DNA from: Cytophagaceae bacterium
GTDB taxonomy: Bacteria > Bacteroidota > Bacteroidia > Cytophagales > Flexibacteraceae
DNA length: 46,608 bases
Assembly: GCA_027490155.1 (NCBI GenBank)
Contig: JAIXYP010000021.1
Coordinates: 1-46,608 of the forward strand
Reading direction: 5' to 3'
Part shown: piece by piece, positions 15,069 to 23,941 of the stretch
Layout: each line of letters opens with the position of its first letter
Position numbering within the stretch: position 1 is the stretch's first letter
Notes under the pieces: generated by a model
What the model was told of the DNA's origin: nothing
What the model saw: the letters and a program-made list of their open reading frames with translations, nothing else
The model's database searches: none
Made by a program: the position numbers and the translations under genes

Positions 15069-15395
15069 TCAGCAGCAACTAGTTGGTTTGTTATTGGTCG
15101 TAAACCCTCCTAGGTGATCAATCAGTTGCTGATAGCCTTCTGGGTCGATACAGTAACAAATGGTCTGTCCCTCGATGGTGCCCTTGATGAGGCCAGCGGC
15201 TTTCAGCTCCTGCAGGTGCTGACTGACAGTGGCCCGTGCTAGGGGCAGTTCATTGGCTATATCCCCACTGATGCAAACCCCGACTTTGGCCAAATGCTCC
15301 AGGATGGCCACGCGGGCAGGATGCGACAGCGCCTTGGCCAATTTGGCGATCTGTTGTTGTTGCTCGGTAAAAACGGTTAGTTTGGCAAAGGTCAT
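15069..15395 (-). CDS. arsR: ArsR/SmtB-family metalloregulator
   Basis: 108 residues, the normal ArsR length. The winged-helix core is plain: LAKALSHPARVAILEHLAKVGVCISGDIANELPLARATVSQHLQELKAAGLIKGTIEGQTICYCI. It represses the operon and leaves the DNA when As(III) binds. The canonical ELCVCDL site of the E. coli protein is absent; only C41 remains in that helix. Other Cys residues are C80 and C82 in the wing and C107-C108 at the very end, so As(III) is probably held by a different set of thiols, as is known for other convergently evolved ArsR proteins. It is the first gene of the ars operon, with a consensus promoter about 100 bp upstream. Confidence 0.92.
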   Translation of the reverse strand: MTFAKLTVFTEQQQQIAKLAKALSHPARVAILEHLAKVGVCISGDIANELPLARATVSQHLQELKAAGLIKGTIEGQTICYCIDPEGYQQLIDHLGGFTTNNKPTSCC

Positions 15396-15445
15396 GGCGG
15401 GGGCAAGGCAGGTAAAAACCGATAGGATTACCGATCAGTCTACAA

Positions 15446-15484
15446 TGGTTGCCATTTGAGGAGCATGCCTAGACAGAGCAACCA
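15446..15484. promoter_or_regulatory. Possible ArsR operator (spaced inverted repeat)
   Basis: TGGTTGC (15446-15452) and GCAACCA (15478-15484) form 7-bp arms separated by 25 bp, lying between the predicted ars start site and arsR. The spacing is wide for an ArsR site, so this is a weak call. Confidence 0.3.
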
Positions 15485-15495
15485 GTTGTATGACG

Positions 15496-15526
15496 CAAAT
15501 ATACGACACGTTCGGAGCCCCACAAT
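15496..15526 (-). promoter_or_regulatory. Promoter of the ars operon
   Basis: Read on the - strand, a perfect -7 box TATATTTG (15503 to 15496) is preceded after 19 bp by ATTG (15526 to 15523), a 3 of 4 match to the -33 element. It would give an mRNA leader of about 95 nt ahead of arsR. Confidence 0.65.
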
Positions 15527-15734
15527 TTTTTCTTTTTCTTTTGGCCAAATCTTATTTTAGGTACGGAGCGGCAAATACCCCTCTATCTTGGCTATTGACG
15601 CAGGATCTAGGCCAATCCCGATTGATTAGGTACCTTTGGGGCCCTTGTCGGCCAATACGCTGGCTAGTTCACCTTTCCTTATCCTCTTGCCTTTGTGGTT
15701 CGGGACTTGCCTCCTGATCTCAAAACCCCCAAAT
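15527..15734. other. Divergent intergenic region, ars operon / glycosyltransferase
   Basis: The gap from 15396 to 15734 holds the ars promoter and putative operator at its left end. The rest must contain the glycosyltransferase leader; I see no perfect TAnnTTTG box on the + strand. An in-frame upstream extension of the glycosyltransferase from 15636 is open but unlike a GT2 N terminus. Confidence 0.45.
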
Positions 15735-16544
15735 ATGTTTGCAGCAAGTGTCATCATTTCGGTCTATAACAAGCTGGATTTTTTCAGGCTGGTGTTAGCC
15801 GGATTTGAGCGGCAAACAAACAAGCACTTTGAGCTCTTGATCGCTGATGACGGGTCAGGAGAGGAATTTGTGACTGGTGCCAAAGCTGCACTTGACGCCA
15901 GTGGGATCAGCTACCAATACCATTGGCATGAGGACCAAGGCTGGCGCAAAAACAAGGCACTTAATGCCTGTTTTGTTGCAGCAAAGGCACCTTGGATTAT
16001 CGTCATCGATGGGGATTGCATACCGCATAGTGCCTTTGTGGCTCAACACCTAGCACATGCAGCACCCCGCACTATGCTCACTGGTCGCAGAATGAACCTA
16101 AAGCCAGCACCAAGCAGTTGGTTAACACCTGATAGGGTACGGGCAGGATATCTCGAGTGGGGCTATGTTTTCTTTTGGCCTTGGCACCTGACGGGATACT
16201 ATACGCTTTATTTCAAAGGTTGGTACCTCCCTTGGCTTGACAAGGTGCTTAACCGAGGCCCTAAAGGACTATTAGGCTGCAACATGTCAATGGCCAAGGA
16301 AGACTTGTTAGCCATCAATGGCTTTGACGAACGATATAGCAGCCCTGGCACAGGCGAGGACTCAGACCCAGACTATAGGCTTCGCTTGCTAGGAGTCAAA
16401 GAGCGCCCCATCGTAAACCTAGCGGTGCAGTACCACCTCTGGCACCGTGAGCTGACACATCCCAATGCTAATCATAAAATTATTGAGGAAGTCAAGGCCA
16501 AGAAACAGATGTGGACGCCCTTTGGCATCCAGAAGACTGACTGA
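15735..16544 (+). CDS. Family 2 glycosyltransferase
   Basis: 269 residues from the ATG at 15735 (MFAASVIISVYNK), which places the first Rossmann strand of the GT-A fold at the N terminus. Signatures are VIISVYN, LLIADDGSG with the nucleotide-sugar binding Asp pair, KALNACF, and IVIDGDCIPH, a DxD-like metal site. The GCNMSMAKEDLLAINGFDERY and GEDSDPDYRLRLLG region marks the acceptor side, with the likely catalytic acidic residues. It transfers a sugar from a nucleotide donor to an unknown acceptor, probably a cell-surface glycan, at the cytoplasmic face. Members with this GW(R)KNKALN and GEDSD arrangement often act in surface polysaccharide synthesis. There is no neighbouring polysaccharide gene, so the pathway cannot be assigned. 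Confidence 0.9.
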   Translation: MFAASVIISVYNKLDFFRLVLAGFERQTNKHFELLIADDGSGEEFVTGAKAALDASGISYQYHWHEDQGWRKNKALNACFVAAKAPWIIVIDGDCIPHSAFVAQHLAHAAPRTMLTGRRMNLKPAPSSWLTPDRVRAGYLEWGYVFFWPWHLTGYYTLYFKGWYLPWLDKVLNRGPKGLLGCNMSMAKEDLLAINGFDERYSSPGTGEDSDPDYRLRLLGVKERPIVNLAVQYHLWHRELTHPNANHKIIEEVKAKKQMWTPFGIQKTD

Positions 16545-16668
16545 TTCTAAATTGTGATCAAAAAAGGGGCAAACGTAAAATTTGGGCATTCCCGTCGCTG
16601 ATTGTCGTAAATTAGTGCCATAGAAAGCACGTTACCTTCCGAGGATCAACTAGGTGTACCTTTCAGAA

Positions 16669-17073
16669 ATGATTTCAAAATTGGTTTTGTGGTTCATGAT
16701 CGGCCTTTTCGGGCTCGGAAGCCTATTCCCCGGCACTGATGTCGAGGAGGTGATGAAGCTACCTGCCCTTTTTGGTCATTACCTAGAACACCAAGCCGAA
16801 AGCACAAGCGGAGTTAGTATTTTAGATTTTTTGGCCCAACATTATGGGGCTGACGCTGCCGACAAACACCAGGGCGACAACCATAACCACGACAATCTGC
16901 CGATGGTTAAACATGCTTGCTCCCCTGCTTATTGGGTACTGCAGCAGTTTCACTTCGAGCTCAAGCAGTCGGAGACTTGCACAACATTGCTAGTAATCCA
17001 CCAGAGCTATTTGGTCGAGCGCCATTCCGACCAAGTGATCGATACTTGGCCACAGCCTCCACAACAAGCCTAA
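16669..17073 (+). CDS. Small His-rich exported or membrane-anchored protein linked to the czc genes
   Basis: 134 residues from the ATG at 16669; a GTG at 16654 is the alternative. A hydrophobic N-terminal segment (MISKLVLWFMIGLFGLGSLF) is a signal peptide or anchor. The middle contains FGHYLEHQAESTSGVSILDFLAQHYG, then a His/Asp/Asn-rich stretch (HQGDNHNHDN), then LPMVKHAC. Small proteins of this plan, with H-rich loop followed by LP-K-H, commonly precede CzcA/CusA-type permease genes in Bacteroidota; their function is not known. A periplasmic metal-binding role is suggested by the histidines and by the position 220 bp upstream of the CzcA-like gene. I do not recognise a named domain. Confidence 0.7.
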   Translation: MISKLVLWFMIGLFGLGSLFPGTDVEEVMKLPALFGHYLEHQAESTSGVSILDFLAQHYGADAADKHQGDNHNHDNLPMVKHACSPAYWVLQQFHFELKQSETCTTLLVIHQSYLVERHSDQVIDTWPQPPQQA

Positions 17074-17293
17074 CCCAAGTATTTTTACTGCCACTGATGC
17101 CAATTCGCCCGATTGCGAATCAGTTAATCAAAACTAAAGATCTTGTTTAGGAGATCTTGGATCAAAGAGCAGTATTTAGGCCCAAAGCTGGTCCCGATCC
17201 AGCGGACACGTTTGCTCCTATCCGAGGATTGACGAAGGTCAAAGGGCGATTTCTCACCATTGCTTAGTGTCTGGACAAGACCACAATCCCCTT

Positions 17294-20200
17294 ATGTTTT
17301 TTGATGCAATCATCACCTATAGCTTGCACAACAAGCTGGTGATCGGTATGCTGGTGTTGCTGCTGGCCTTTTGGGGCATCAGGGCCTATACCCAGCTACC
17401 GATAGATGCCGTACCTGACATCACCAACAATCAGGTTCAGATCATTACCCAATCGCCTGCCTTAGCTGCCCTCGAGATTGAGCAACTGATCACTAGTCCG
17501 CTCGAAATCAGTATGTCCAACCTGCCGATGGTGGAGGAGGTACGGTCTATTTCTCGCTTTGGGCTATCGGTAATTACTGTGGTATTTGCCGAGGATGCTG
17601 ACCTCTATAAGTGCCGTCAGCTCACTGCCGAGCAGATCAAAAAAGCAGAGGCCGACATCCCTGCCAATATCGGAAGGCCAACTTTGGCACCAATCACGAC
17701 GGGCCTTGGCGAAATCTACCAATATACCATCGACGTTGAGCCAGGGTACGAGCATCTCTATGACCTAACTGACCTACGCACCACGCAGGACTGGATTGTC
17801 AAACGCCAGCTGTCAGGCATCCCGGGTGTGATCGAGGTTAGCAGCTTCGGTGGTAACGTCAAGGAGTATGAGGTCTCTGTGGATCCGGGCGTCCTAGAGG
17901 CCAACAAAACCACACTGGCCGAAGTCTATGCCGCCCTGGGCAACAATAATAGCAACACGGGTGGCAGCTACCTCGAAAAGGCCGAGAATGTCTATTTTAT
18001 TCGGGCCGAAGGGATGATCAAGTCCCTTGCCGATATCGAAAATAGTGTTGTCAAAACGGTCAATGGTACCCCATTATTGATCAGGCACATCGGAAAAGTA
18101 AAGTGGGGAAAAGCTGTGCGGTATGGTGCGATGACCATCAATGGACAAAGCGAAACCGCTGGCGGCATCGTGATGATGCTACGAGGGGCCAACTCAGCTA
18201 AGGTCATCGAGGCAGTCAAGATCCGCATCGCCCAAATCCAGAAAAGCCTGCCTAAAGGGCTGGTCATTGTTCCCTTCCTCGATCGTAGCAAATTGGTTAA
18301 TTCCGCAGTTAGCACCGTTGCTACCAACCTCATTGAGGGGGGGCTCATCGTGATCTTTGTGCTGGTTTTGCTGCTGGGCAACCTGCGGGCAGGTCTGATC
18401 GTCGCCTCCGTAATCCCACTCGCCATGCTGTTTGCTATCGGGATGATGGAGCTATTTGGCATTTCGGCAAACCTAATGTCTTTAGGCGCCATCGATTTTG
18501 GGCTGGTCGTTGATGGGGCAGTCATCATTGTAGAGAGTATTTACCACCACCTAGTCTTGCGCTACGCTGGTCTACCTGGTCGCCTTAATCAGGATCAATT
18601 GGACCATGTAGTTCATGATGCAGCACTCGGTATCCGGAAGTCAGCCTCATTTGGAGAAATCATCATCTTGATGGTCTATTTGCCCATATTGGCCCTTGTG
18701 GGGGTCGAAGGCAAGATGTTTAGGCCAATGGCCGAAACCGTGATTTTCACCATCATCGGAGCTTTGATCCTGTCCCTAACATGGGTGCCAGTTGCTTCTG
18801 CTTTATTCATGCCACGGCGGTACAGCCTCAAGCCAACATGGGCTGATCGGTTTATTGGTGCCTGCCAACGTGGTTACCTACCCCTACTCAAGGCCAGCCT
18901 TCGCCACGGAGCCGTTATCTTGGTTATTGCCTTAGCTCTATTCGGATTTAGCCTCTGGCAACTGACCAACCTAGGAGGTGAATTCATGCCAGAGCTAGAC
19001 GAAGGTGACTTTGCCGTCGAAACCCGGCTGCCTGCCGGTAGCTCACTGTCCGAAACAACTCGGGCTACCCTTGAGGCCGAAAAAATCCTGCTTAAGTATC
19101 CAGAAGTCAGCCAAGTGATTGGCAAAATCGGCACCAGCGAGGTCCCAACCGACCCGATGCCACTCGAAAGTGCTGATCTAATGGTCGTCCTAAAACCACG
19201 CAAATCATGGCCGGACCCTAGCAAAGGCCGTGAAGAGCTCGCTGCTGAATTGGAGGAGGCGCTATCGGTGCTCCCGGGCGTTGCATTTGAGTTTCAGCAG
19301 CCCATCCAGATGCGATTCAACGAGTTGATGACCGGTGTGCGGTCGGATGTTGCTATTAAAATCTATGGGGATAGCCTTCATACCCTTTTTGATCGAGCAA
19401 ATGACCTAGCAGCCAAACTTAAGAATGTGGAGGGCATCAATGCGATCAAGGTGGAGGCCATTGGGGCAGTGCCACAGCTACAAGTCAACTATGACCGCGC
19501 AAAACTCGCCTCATTTGGCCTTAACATCGCCTCGGTTAATCAGTTAGTCGAAGCCTCTTTTGCAGGCGGCTATGCAGGCCAAGTCTATGAAGGTGAACGT
19601 CGTTTTGGGCTTGTCGTACGTCTGGACTCAGCCATACGTCAAAGTCCCAATCAACTAGCAAAGCTACTAGTACCGCTTCCGGGTGGGGGCATTGTCCCAC
19701 TGGGCAACATTGCAGATGTCAGGCTCTTAGCAGCCCCTATGCAGATTTCGAGGGACAATACCCATCGGCGGATTGTGGTCGGCGTGGGTGTTTCTGGCCG
19801 GGATATGGAGTCCGTCGTGAACGAAATCAAGGATAAAATAGCACCAAAGGTCAAGCTCCCCTCTGGTTATTACATGACTTATGGTGGGCAGTTTCAGAAT
19901 TTTGAGCGGGCCAAGGCACGCTTAATGATTGCGGTGCCTCTGGCCTTAATGCTAATTTTTGTGTTATTGTTCATCACATTCGGGTCGGTGGTGCAGGCAA
20001 TGTTGATCTTCACGGCGATACCCTTGTCTGCTATTGGTGGTGTCTGGGCCCTAACGCTCAGGGGAATGCCATTTAGTATATCGGCAGGTGTGGGTTTCAT
20101 AGCCTTGTTTGGTGTTGCCGTCCTAAACGGTATCGTCCTGATAGGTCACCTCAATGGCTTACGGCAGAAAGGTCATGGCACGTTCTACAGCATCTTGGTA

Positions 20201-21658
20201 GGTGCGATCGAGCGCCTACGCCCCGTGATGTTAACGGCTTTGGTCGCCAGCCTAGGCTTTATACCGATGGCTCTATCTACTTCAGGCGGAGCTGAGGTTC
20301 AGCGTCCCCTAGCAACAGTGGTGATCGGTGGGCTGGTGACAAGCACGATTTTGACCCTTGTCGTTTTACCCGTCCTATACTTGCTGTCAGAGCGTTGGAA
20401 ATATCGTAAAGGTGGTCCCAACCCAAAGGTGCCGAAGCTGGTTTCTGCGATTGTTTTGGTGGGGTTATTGTTTGCTAGTGTAGGAGCGATCGCTCAACCA
20501 AAGGCAGCCGTTTCTGTCAACCAAGGTCCGCTTAGCTTAGTAGCTGCCCTTGACCTCGCCAAGGCCCAAAACCCTGCCGTCGAGATCAGTAAGTTGGAGC
20601 TAGAACAAACCATGGCGATGGTCGGCACCGCCTTCGACCCTACCAAAACCACTGTTGACTATCAATATGGCCGCACCCAGGTATCCACCAATAACGACTA
20701 TACCATTGCCATCGGCCAGACCTTTGCACTACCTGGTGTCTATAACGCCCAAAGGCAAGTTTATGAAGGCCATGCTCAGATAGCAACCAGCAAGGTGGCC
20801 CTCACACAGGCTCAAGTTAGCTTGCAGGTCCGAAATCTATACTTTCAATACCTATCCAGCACCCGCCGGTCCCGCATCTTGCAACACCAGATCGATGTCT
20901 ATACCGATTTGGCACGGGTGGCAGCTGCCAAACTCAAGGAGGGCGAGTCGATCAAGCTAGCATACCTGAGTGCAACAGCCAAAAACCAAGAGCTGAGCCT
21001 TTTGGCACGTCAAGAGGAAGCAGACCGCAAAGAGTTAGTTGCCGAGCTAGCCTACCTACTAAAACTCGATGCCACTACGCTCCTGATCGATACCAGCAAC
21101 ATAGGTAACCGGACATTGACCCTACCGACTAGAATTGATAGCGTTAAACATCCCGAGCTGGATGGTGCCCAAAATGCACTTCTGACAGCGCAAGCCCAGA
21201 CCAAACTAGAAAGCCGAAGGCTGCTGCCAGAAGTCAAACTTGGGTATGGCAATCAGTCTATCGAAGGGGTCAATGGGCAACAATTTGCCATCCTTGGCCT
21301 TAATGTCCCGCTGTTCGCTCGGGCTACCCAACGCCGTAAAGCTGCTGCTCAAATTGCAACAAAGGCCGCTGGTGCCAATATCGATTTGGTGCGAACTCGG
21401 CTGAGCAAAGAAATCCAGATGCGCCAACGGATGGCAGCACAATACCAACTGCAGCTGCAATACTATCAGCAAACGGGCCTCCGACAGGCAGACGAGTTGA
21501 TCAGTGTAGGCCTCAAATCCTACAAGGCTGGTGAGGTGGACTATTCTGACTATATCCTGAGCACCTCCCAAGCATGGGATATCCGGTTAGCCTATCAGGA
21601 CATGTGGCAGAAAGCGGCACTTAATATCAACGTCTTGCTTTACCTGCAGGGGCAATAA
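17294..21658 (+). CDS. CzcA/CusA-type heavy-metal RND permease fused to a TolC-like outer-membrane channel
   Basis: 1,454 residues from the ATG at 17294 (a GTG at 17267 is possible). Residues 1-1040 form a complete 12-helix heavy-metal RND permease. Helix 4 reads DFGLVVDGAVIIVE with D401, D407 and E414, the same spacing as the proton-relay acids of CzcA (Zn, Co, Cd type). Residues 1045-1070 (LVSAIVLVGLLFASVGAIAQ) are a hydrophobic segment resembling a signal peptide. Residues about 1075-1454 are a TolC/CzcC-type outer-membrane factor, with LVAALDLAKAQNPAVEISKLEL, ALPGVYNAQRQVYEG, repeated Gln/Ala-rich coiled-coil helices and a final SYKAGEVDYSDYILSTSQAWDIRLAYQD. The permease and channel are therefore one polypeptide, a form seen in Bacteroidota. 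The adaptor gene follows 74 bp downstream. Internal cleavage at the AIAQ site is possible. Confidence 0.93.
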   Translation: MFFDAIITYSLHNKLVIGMLVLLLAFWGIRAYTQLPIDAVPDITNNQVQIITQSPALAALEIEQLITSPLEISMSNLPMVEEVRSISRFGLSVITVVFAEDADLYKCRQLTAEQIKKAEADIPANIGRPTLAPITTGLGEIYQYTIDVEPGYEHLYDLTDLRTTQDWIVKRQLSGIPGVIEVSSFGGNVKEYEVSVDPGVLEANKTTLAEVYAALGNNNSNTGGSYLEKAENVYFIRAEGMIKSLADIENSVVKTVNGTPLLIRHIGKVKWGKAVRYGAMTINGQSETAGGIVMMLRGANSAKVIEAVKIRIAQIQKSLPKGLVIVPFLDRSKLVNSAVSTVATNLIEGGLIVIFVLVLLLGNLRAGLIVASVIPLAMLFAIGMMELFGISANLMSLGAIDFGLVVDGAVIIVESIYHHLVLRYAGLPGRLNQDQLDHVVHDAALGIRKSASFGEIIILMVYLPILALVGVEGKMFRPMAETVIFTIIGALILSLTWVPVASALFMPRRYSLKPTWADRFIGACQRGYLPLLKASLRHGAVILVIALALFGFSLWQLTNLGGEFMPELDEGDFAVETRLPAGSSLSETTRATLEAEKILLKYPEVSQVIGKIGTSEVPTDPMPLESADLMVVLKPRKSWPDPSKGREELAAELEEALSVLPGVAFEFQQPIQMRFNELMTGVRSDVAIKIYGDSLHTLFDRANDLAAKLKNVEGINAIKVEAIGAVPQLQVNYDRAKLASFGLNIASVNQLVEASFAGGYAGQVYEGERRFGLVVRLDSAIRQSPNQLAKLLVPLPGGGIVPLGNIADVRLLAAPMQISRDNTHRRIVVGVGVSGRDMESVVNEIKDKIAPKVKLPSGYYMTYGGQFQNFERAKARLMIAVPLALMLIFVLLFITFGSVVQAMLIFTAIPLSAIGGVWALTLRGMPFSISAGVGFIALFGVAVLNGIVLIGHLNGLRQKGHGTFYSILVGAIERLRPVMLTALVASLGFIPMALSTSGGAEVQRPLATVVIGGLVTSTILTLVVLPVLYLLSERWKYRKGGPNPKVPKLVSAIVLVGLLFASVGAIAQPKAAVSVNQGPLSLVAALDLAKAQNPAVEISKLELEQTMAMVGTAFDPTKTTVDYQYGRTQVSTNNDYTIAIGQTFALPGVYNAQRQVYEGHAQIATSKVALTQAQVSLQVRNLYFQYLSSTRRSRILQHQIDVYTDLARVAAAKLKEGESIKLAYLSATAKNQELSLLARQEEADRKELVAELAYLLKLDATTLLIDTSNIGNRTLTLPTRIDSVKHPELDGAQNALLTAQAQTKLESRRLLPEVKLGYGNQSIEGVNGQQFAILGLNVPLFARATQRRKAAAQIATKAAGANIDLVRTRLSKEIQMRQRMAAQYQLQLQYYQQTGLRQADELISVGLKSYKAGEVDYSDYILSTSQAWDIRLAYQDMWQKAALNINVLLYLQGQ

Positions 21659-21732
21659 GTTACAACTAACAACACATTCGCAGTCCTATTTCACGTCCAG
21701 CGCTTTAGGAAGCGATTAAAAATATCCATAAA

Positions 21733-22959
21733 ATGTATACCACCAAACTTCCGATGGTCCTAGGTGCCAGACAGGCCCAGGCCATAGTGACCTACTGGTC
21801 CAGTTTGTTTTTCATCACTGGCCTAATAGCCCTAGTTTCGAGCTGCAGTCCAAACCCGACTTCTGATGGGCCAGCAGCTCCCGATAGCACTGAGGTCCAT
21901 GATGTGACCTTCAGTGCCGAACAGTACAAGCGTGCAGGTATTACTGTCGGCAGCGCCACGGAGCGGCAAGTACCTGTCATGGTCCAGGCAACAGGCATTG
22001 TTGATGTGCCACCAACAGCAATGGTCAGCATCCATGTACCGATTGCCGGTATGGTCAAAAATCACCGCATCTTGCCAGGGGCCCATGTGCACAAAGGAGA
22101 GCTTCTTTGTGAGTTAGAGCACCAAGACATCATTCAGATGCAACAAGACTACCTTGAGAACGCCAGCCAACTTACCTATCTGAAGGCTGATGCACAGCGG
22201 CAGCAGAACTTATTATCGGAAGAGGCAGGTGCCGCCAAAAAATCGGAGCTAGCCGCTGCAACCTACCAAATGGCACTGGCCAAACACCAAGGCTTGGAGG
22301 CTAAGTTGCACATGCTAGGCATCAACGCCAAGTCCCTCCATGCTGGCAACATCCGGACCACCATGCGGGTTTTAAGCCCTATTGATGGATACGTCAAGTC
22401 CGTGAAAGTAACTCAAGGGGCTTTCGTCAACCCACAGGATATTATGTTTGAAATCGTAGACAAACGCCACATGCACCTCGAACTTAAGGTGTTTGAGCGG
22501 GATGCCGCATCCATTGTAGAGAAACAACCCCTCACTTTTAGGGCTGCAGCCACTGGCAACACTCTTATGAAGGCGTCAATATTCCTAACTGGAAAAACCT
22601 TCGATGCCGTCGAGCGAACGGTTAACATCCATGCCCACCTACAGGACGAAAAAGACGGAGACAAACTACTGCCCGGGATGTTCGTCCAAGCAGAGATACT
22701 GACTAGCACCAAAGGGGCAAACATTCTGCCAATGTCAGCCATTGCTACCGACGGGGATGTAAACTTCGTTTTTGTGCGGACCACAACAAATGAGGGTGAA
22801 TCTAACTTTAGGCAGGTACCCATCAAGGTACTGAGTCGCTACGAAAACGATGCAGTTGTATCATTACCTACCGAACTTTCCAAAAGTCATATGATTGTCC
22901 TGACAGGAGCGGTCAAACTGCAAGCACAGCTTAGCCTAGGCCAAGGTGAAGAGGAGTAG
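21733..22959 (+). CDS. RND efflux periplasmic adaptor, CzcB/CusB-like lipoprotein
   Basis: 408 residues. The N terminus holds a long hydrophobic segment ending in a lipobox (LVSSC, Cys at residue 38), so it is a lipid-anchored periplasmic protein. It then shows the membrane-fusion protein order: beta-barrel lead (VPVMVQATGIVDVPPTAMVSIHVPIAGMVKN), lipoyl half (LPGAHVHKGELLCELEHQDI), a helical hairpin about residues 135-195 (QQDYLENASQLTYLKADAQRQQNLL), the second lipoyl half (RVLSPIDGYVKSVKVTQGAFVNPQDIMFEIVD) and barrel strands ending in LLPGMFVQAEI. It links the CzcA-type pump to the channel in a tripartite complex. In this operon both partners come from the single fused gene upstream. It is probably cotranscribed with it. 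Confidence 0.92.
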   Translation: MYTTKLPMVLGARQAQAIVTYWSSLFFITGLIALVSSCSPNPTSDGPAAPDSTEVHDVTFSAEQYKRAGITVGSATERQVPVMVQATGIVDVPPTAMVSIHVPIAGMVKNHRILPGAHVHKGELLCELEHQDIIQMQQDYLENASQLTYLKADAQRQQNLLSEEAGAAKKSELAAATYQMALAKHQGLEAKLHMLGINAKSLHAGNIRTTMRVLSPIDGYVKSVKVTQGAFVNPQDIMFEIVDKRHMHLELKVFERDAASIVEKQPLTFRAAATGNTLMKASIFLTGKTFDAVERTVNIHAHLQDEKDGDKLLPGMFVQAEILTSTKGANILPMSAIATDGDVNFVFVRTTTNEGESNFRQVPIKVLSRYENDAVVSLPTELSKSHMIVLTGAVKLQAQLSLGQGEEE

Positions 22960-22982
22960 GCAGCGTTTGCACTGTGTTTATC

Positions 22983-23024
22983 CCAAAACCATTAGGTGTA
23001 GCAAGGCGTTAGGTTTTGGTTAAT
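22983..23024 (+). terminator. Likely terminator after the czc operon
   Basis: CCAAAACC (22983-22990) and GGTTTTGG (23012-23019) form an 8-bp stem with a 21-nt loop, 24 bp past the adaptor stop. The T-run is within the right arm and the tail is weak, so termination may be partial. Confidence 0.45.
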
Positions 23025-23038
23025 CAATATCAATATCC

Positions 23039-23941
23039 ATGTTCCGCATCGCTTGGGACCCAACGTATTGTCATCCACTCCCAGAAGGTCATCGCTTTCC
23101 GATGGAAAAATATGACCTCCTGCCAGAGCTACTAATCAGGGAAGGTACGATCGAGGAAAGTAACCTATTCAGGCCCTTTATGCAGCTTGATGTGGTTCTG
23201 ATGGCGCCACATTCGGCAGATTATTACACCCGCCTGACCAACTTAGCACTAAGCCCAGCGGAAATTCGGAAAACCGGATTTCCGCTCAGCTCAGCTTTGA
23301 TACTACGTGAAAAACTGATCATGAGCGGGACAGTAATGACCGCAATTGAAGCTTTGAAATATGGTGCTAGCTTCAACATTGCGGGCGGAACCCATCATGC
23401 ATTTAGCGACCGAGGTGAAGGTTTCTGTCTACTTAATGATATTGGCATAGCGGCTAGATACCTGCTGGACAATGGCCTGGCCCAGCAGATACTGGTCATT
23501 GACCTAGATGTGCATCAAGGCAATGGCACAGCCGAAATGTTTGGGCAGGAGCCACGGGTGTTTACGTTCAGCATGCACGGTGCACACAACTATCCTCTGC
23601 AGAAGGAAAAAAGCGACTATGATATCCCATTGCCAGATGGTACAGATGATGGTCACTATCTCCAGACCCTAAACCTCAATCTGCCCAGATTGATCGATAA
23701 GGTGCAGCCAGATTTTGTTTTCTATCAATGTGGGGTGGATATCCTATCAACCGACAAACTAGGCCGGATGCAAGTCAGCAGGACTGGATGTGCAAAACGG
23801 GATCAAATTGTGCTAGAGCTTTGTCATCGGCACAAGATTCCGGTGGCTGGTAGCCTAGGTGGCGGTTATTCAGCTAATATCAATGACATATTAGAGGCCC
23901 ATGCCAATACGTTCAGGATAGCGGCTGGACTTTGGTTCTAG
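23039..23941 (+). CDS. Histone deacetylase family (HDAC/AcuC-like) zinc amidohydrolase
   Basis: 300 residues, a single arginase-fold deacetylase domain. The catalytic set is visible: H119-H120 (GGTHHAFSDRGEGFCLLND) as the acid-base pair, zinc ligands D157 and H159 in IDLDVHQGNGT and D239 in GVDILSTDKLG, and the Tyr loop SLGGGYS near residue 280. Bacterial members remove acetyl or other acyl groups from polyamines, acetoin-pathway proteins or unknown amides in the cytoplasm, so the substrate cannot be given. It is short, with none of the C-terminal extensions of eukaryotic enzymes. It ends with a 4-bp overlap with the convergent YdeI-like gene and is separated from the czc genes by a weak terminator, so it is likely to be transcribed alone. 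Confidence 0.9.
   Translation: MFRIAWDPTYCHPLPEGHRFPMEKYDLLPELLIREGTIEESNLFRPFMQLDVVLMAPHSADYYTRLTNLALSPAEIRKTGFPLSSALILREKLIMSGTVMTAIEALKYGASFNIAGGTHHAFSDRGEGFCLLNDIGIAARYLLDNGLAQQILVIDLDVHQGNGTAEMFGQEPRVFTFSMHGAHNYPLQKEKSDYDIPLPDGTDDGHYLQTLNLNLPRLIDKVQPDFVFYQCGVDILSTDKLGRMQVSRTGCAKRDQIVLELCHRHKIPVAGSLGGGYSANINDILEAHANTFRIAAGLWF

Noticed and set aside
12610-22990. Metal-resistance block as a defined mobile island
   Set aside because: No integrase, transposase, tRNA or flanking direct repeats are visible, and codon use resembles the surroundings except in the 11570-12560 scar.
23039-23941. HDAC-family gene as evidence of eukaryotic DNA
   Set aside because: Bacterial deacetylases of this family are common; the single-domain length and the neighbours are bacterial.
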